Shown here: piece by piece, positions 4,934 through 5,941 of the stretch
Layout: every line of letters starts with the position of its first letter
Numbering within the stretch: the stretch's first letter is position 1
NCBI GenBank assembly: GCA_025464735.1
Contig: JAODMX010000393.1
Span: 1 to 5,941, forward strand
Reading direction: 5' to 3'
DNA from: Frondihabitans sp.
Lineage (GTDB): Bacteria; Actinomycetota; Actinomycetes; Actinomycetales; Microbacteriaceae
DNA: 5,941 bases
The notes under the pieces: generated by a model
Told to the model about the DNA's origin: nothing
The model's input: only the letters and a program-made list of their open reading frames with translations
Databases searched by the model: none
Position numbers and translations under genes: made by a program

Positions 4934-5941
4934 ACCTCCGTCGACACCACGATCCGCCGCATCACGAACGGCCAGGCTCCTGGCGAGGTGTGCGCCACCG
5001 ACCTCGTCCGCGAGCCGTGGAACTTCGACACCGGCCTGCCCAGCTACGGCCCCGGTTCATCGATGTTCGATGCCATCCCCGCCCGTGCACCGGTGCAAGG
5101 GGAGATCCCGTTGACGTATCGGGAGGCATCGCCCGACGAACTTCACCGCCGGATCCTGGCCGCCCGCGAAATACTCGGCGACCGGGTCCTGATGCTGGGC
5201 CACTTCTACCAGCGGGACGAGGTCGTGCAGTATGCCGACTACGTGGGCGACTCGTTCCAGCTGGCCGTCAAGGCGAAGGCGTCACCGAAGGCCGAGGCGA
5301 TCGTCTTCTGCGGAGTCCACTTCATGGCAGAAACGGCCGATCTGCTCTCGACTCCTGAGCAGGCCGTGATCCTGCCCAACCTGGCTGCCGGCTGCTCGAT
5401 GGCCGACATGGCCGATATCGACAGCGTCGAGGCAGCGTGGGAGCAGCTCGAAAGCGTCTACGGCGACCTCACCGCGATCGACGACGAGGGCAAGGTGCCG
5501 GTGATCCCGGTCACCTACATGAACTCGTCCGCCGACCTCAAGGGCTTCTGCGGGCGCCACGGTGGCATCGTCTGCACCTCGTCGAACGCGTCGACCGTCC
5601 TGGAGTGGGCGTTCGCTCGGGGGCAGCGCGTGCTGTTCTTTCCCGACCAGCACCTCGGCCGCAACACGGCGAAGGCAATGGGAGTGCCGCTCACGCGGAT
5701 GCCGATGTGGAACCCCCGCAAGCCTCTCGGTGGTTCGAGCCACGCCGACCTCGACGACGCCAAGGTGATCCTCTGGCACGGTTTCTGCTCCGTGCACAAG
5801 CGCTTCACCGTTGATCAGATCGAAGCGGCCCGCAGGGAGTACCCCGACGTCCACGTGATCGTGCACCCGGAGTGTCCGATGCCCGTCGTCGACGCCGCGG
5901 ATTCGGCCGGCTCCACCGACTTCATCGTGAAGGCAATTCAG
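4931..5941 (+). CDS. nadA: Quinolinate synthase, long form, 3' end outside the window
   Basis: The frame from ATG 4931 stays open for 337 codons to the window edge. NadA condenses iminoaspartate with dihydroxyacetone phosphate to quinolinate in de novo NAD synthesis, using a [4Fe-4S] cluster held by three cysteines. Visible motifs are LGHFYQRDEV (89-98), YVGDS (104-108), first cluster cysteine C127 in FCGVHFMAE, NLAAGCSMADMA (150-161), VTYMNSSA (194-201), CTSSNAST (215-222), FFPDQHLGRNTA (236-247), GFCSVHKRF (284-292) and second cluster cysteine C315 in HPEC. The third cysteine lies beyond the edge. About 80 residues precede the first conserved motif, and the two cluster cysteines are 188 residues apart, against 87 in E. 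coli, so this is a long-form enzyme. The start has GAAAG 7 bases upstream and follows nrtR closely. nadB and nadC would be expected next. Confidence 0.95.
   Translation, partial: MTSVDTTIRRITNGQAPGEVCATDLVREPWNFDTGLPSYGPGSSMFDAIPARAPVQGEIPLTYREASPDELHRRILAAREILGDRVLMLGHFYQRDEVVQYADYVGDSFQLAVKAKASPKAEAIVFCGVHFMAETADLLSTPEQAVILPNLAAGCSMADMADIDSVEAAWEQLESVYGDLTAIDDEGKVPVIPVTYMNSSADLKGFCGRHGGIVCTSSNASTVLEWAFARGQRVLFFPDQHLGRNTAKAMGVPLTRMPMWNPRKPLGGSSHADLDDAKVILWHGFCSVHKRFTVDQIEAARREYPDVHVIVHPECPMPVVDAADSAGSTDFIVKAIQ

Noticed and set aside
4204..5031. Minus-strand open frame of 275 codons opposite nrtR
   Set aside because: It covers nearly all of nrtR and the start of nadA in antisense and shows no recognisable domain.
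5282..5866. Minus-strand open frame of 194 codons opposite nadA
   Set aside because: It is antisense to the well-supported nadA frame, with no motif of its own.

Overview
The window is a high-GC stretch with dense, short-gapped genes and GTG starts. This suggests an actinobacterium, plausibly of the Microbacteriaceae or a neighbouring family. That placement is an inference from composition, gene content and protein style, because no marker gene is present. I found no exotic system. The most interesting part is a probable NAD-biosynthesis control unit on the right.

Left edge (1-442): about 440 bases without a convincing gene. It holds several GC-rich inverted repeats and, at the extreme edge, what may be the first 14 codons of a leftward gene (1-43).

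Left half, all leftward (4041 down to 443): an alpha/beta-hydrolase (HSL-type esterase family, 4041-3163), then after 88 bases a tight cluster of shikimate dehydrogenase aroE (3074-2175, GTG start with a strong Shine-Dalgarno), type I 3-dehydroquinate dehydratase aroD (2164-1355) and a cation diffusion facilitator metal exporter (1351-443). The gaps inside the cluster are 10 and 3 bases, so these three are very probably co-transcribed and translationally coupled. AroD makes 3-dehydroshikimate, which AroE reduces to shikimate, so the pair catalyses consecutive steps. The metal exporter has no obvious biochemical link to them.

Right half, rightward (4150 to the window end): a Nudix-like transcriptional regulator of the NrtR family (4150-4893), followed after 37 bases by nadA, quinolinate synthase (4931 to beyond 5941; the 3' end is outside the window). 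The regulator's Nudix box has lost its catalytic glutamates, as expected for a metabolite sensor rather than an enzyme. The 108-base divergent region between the hydrolase and nrtR carries two similar, partly palindromic elements spaced 24 bases apart. They cover the plausible promoters in both directions and are the best candidates for NrtR operators. The natural model is autoregulated, NAD-responsive control of nrtR-nadA (and probably nadB/nadC beyond the window), with possible collateral control of the esterase gene.
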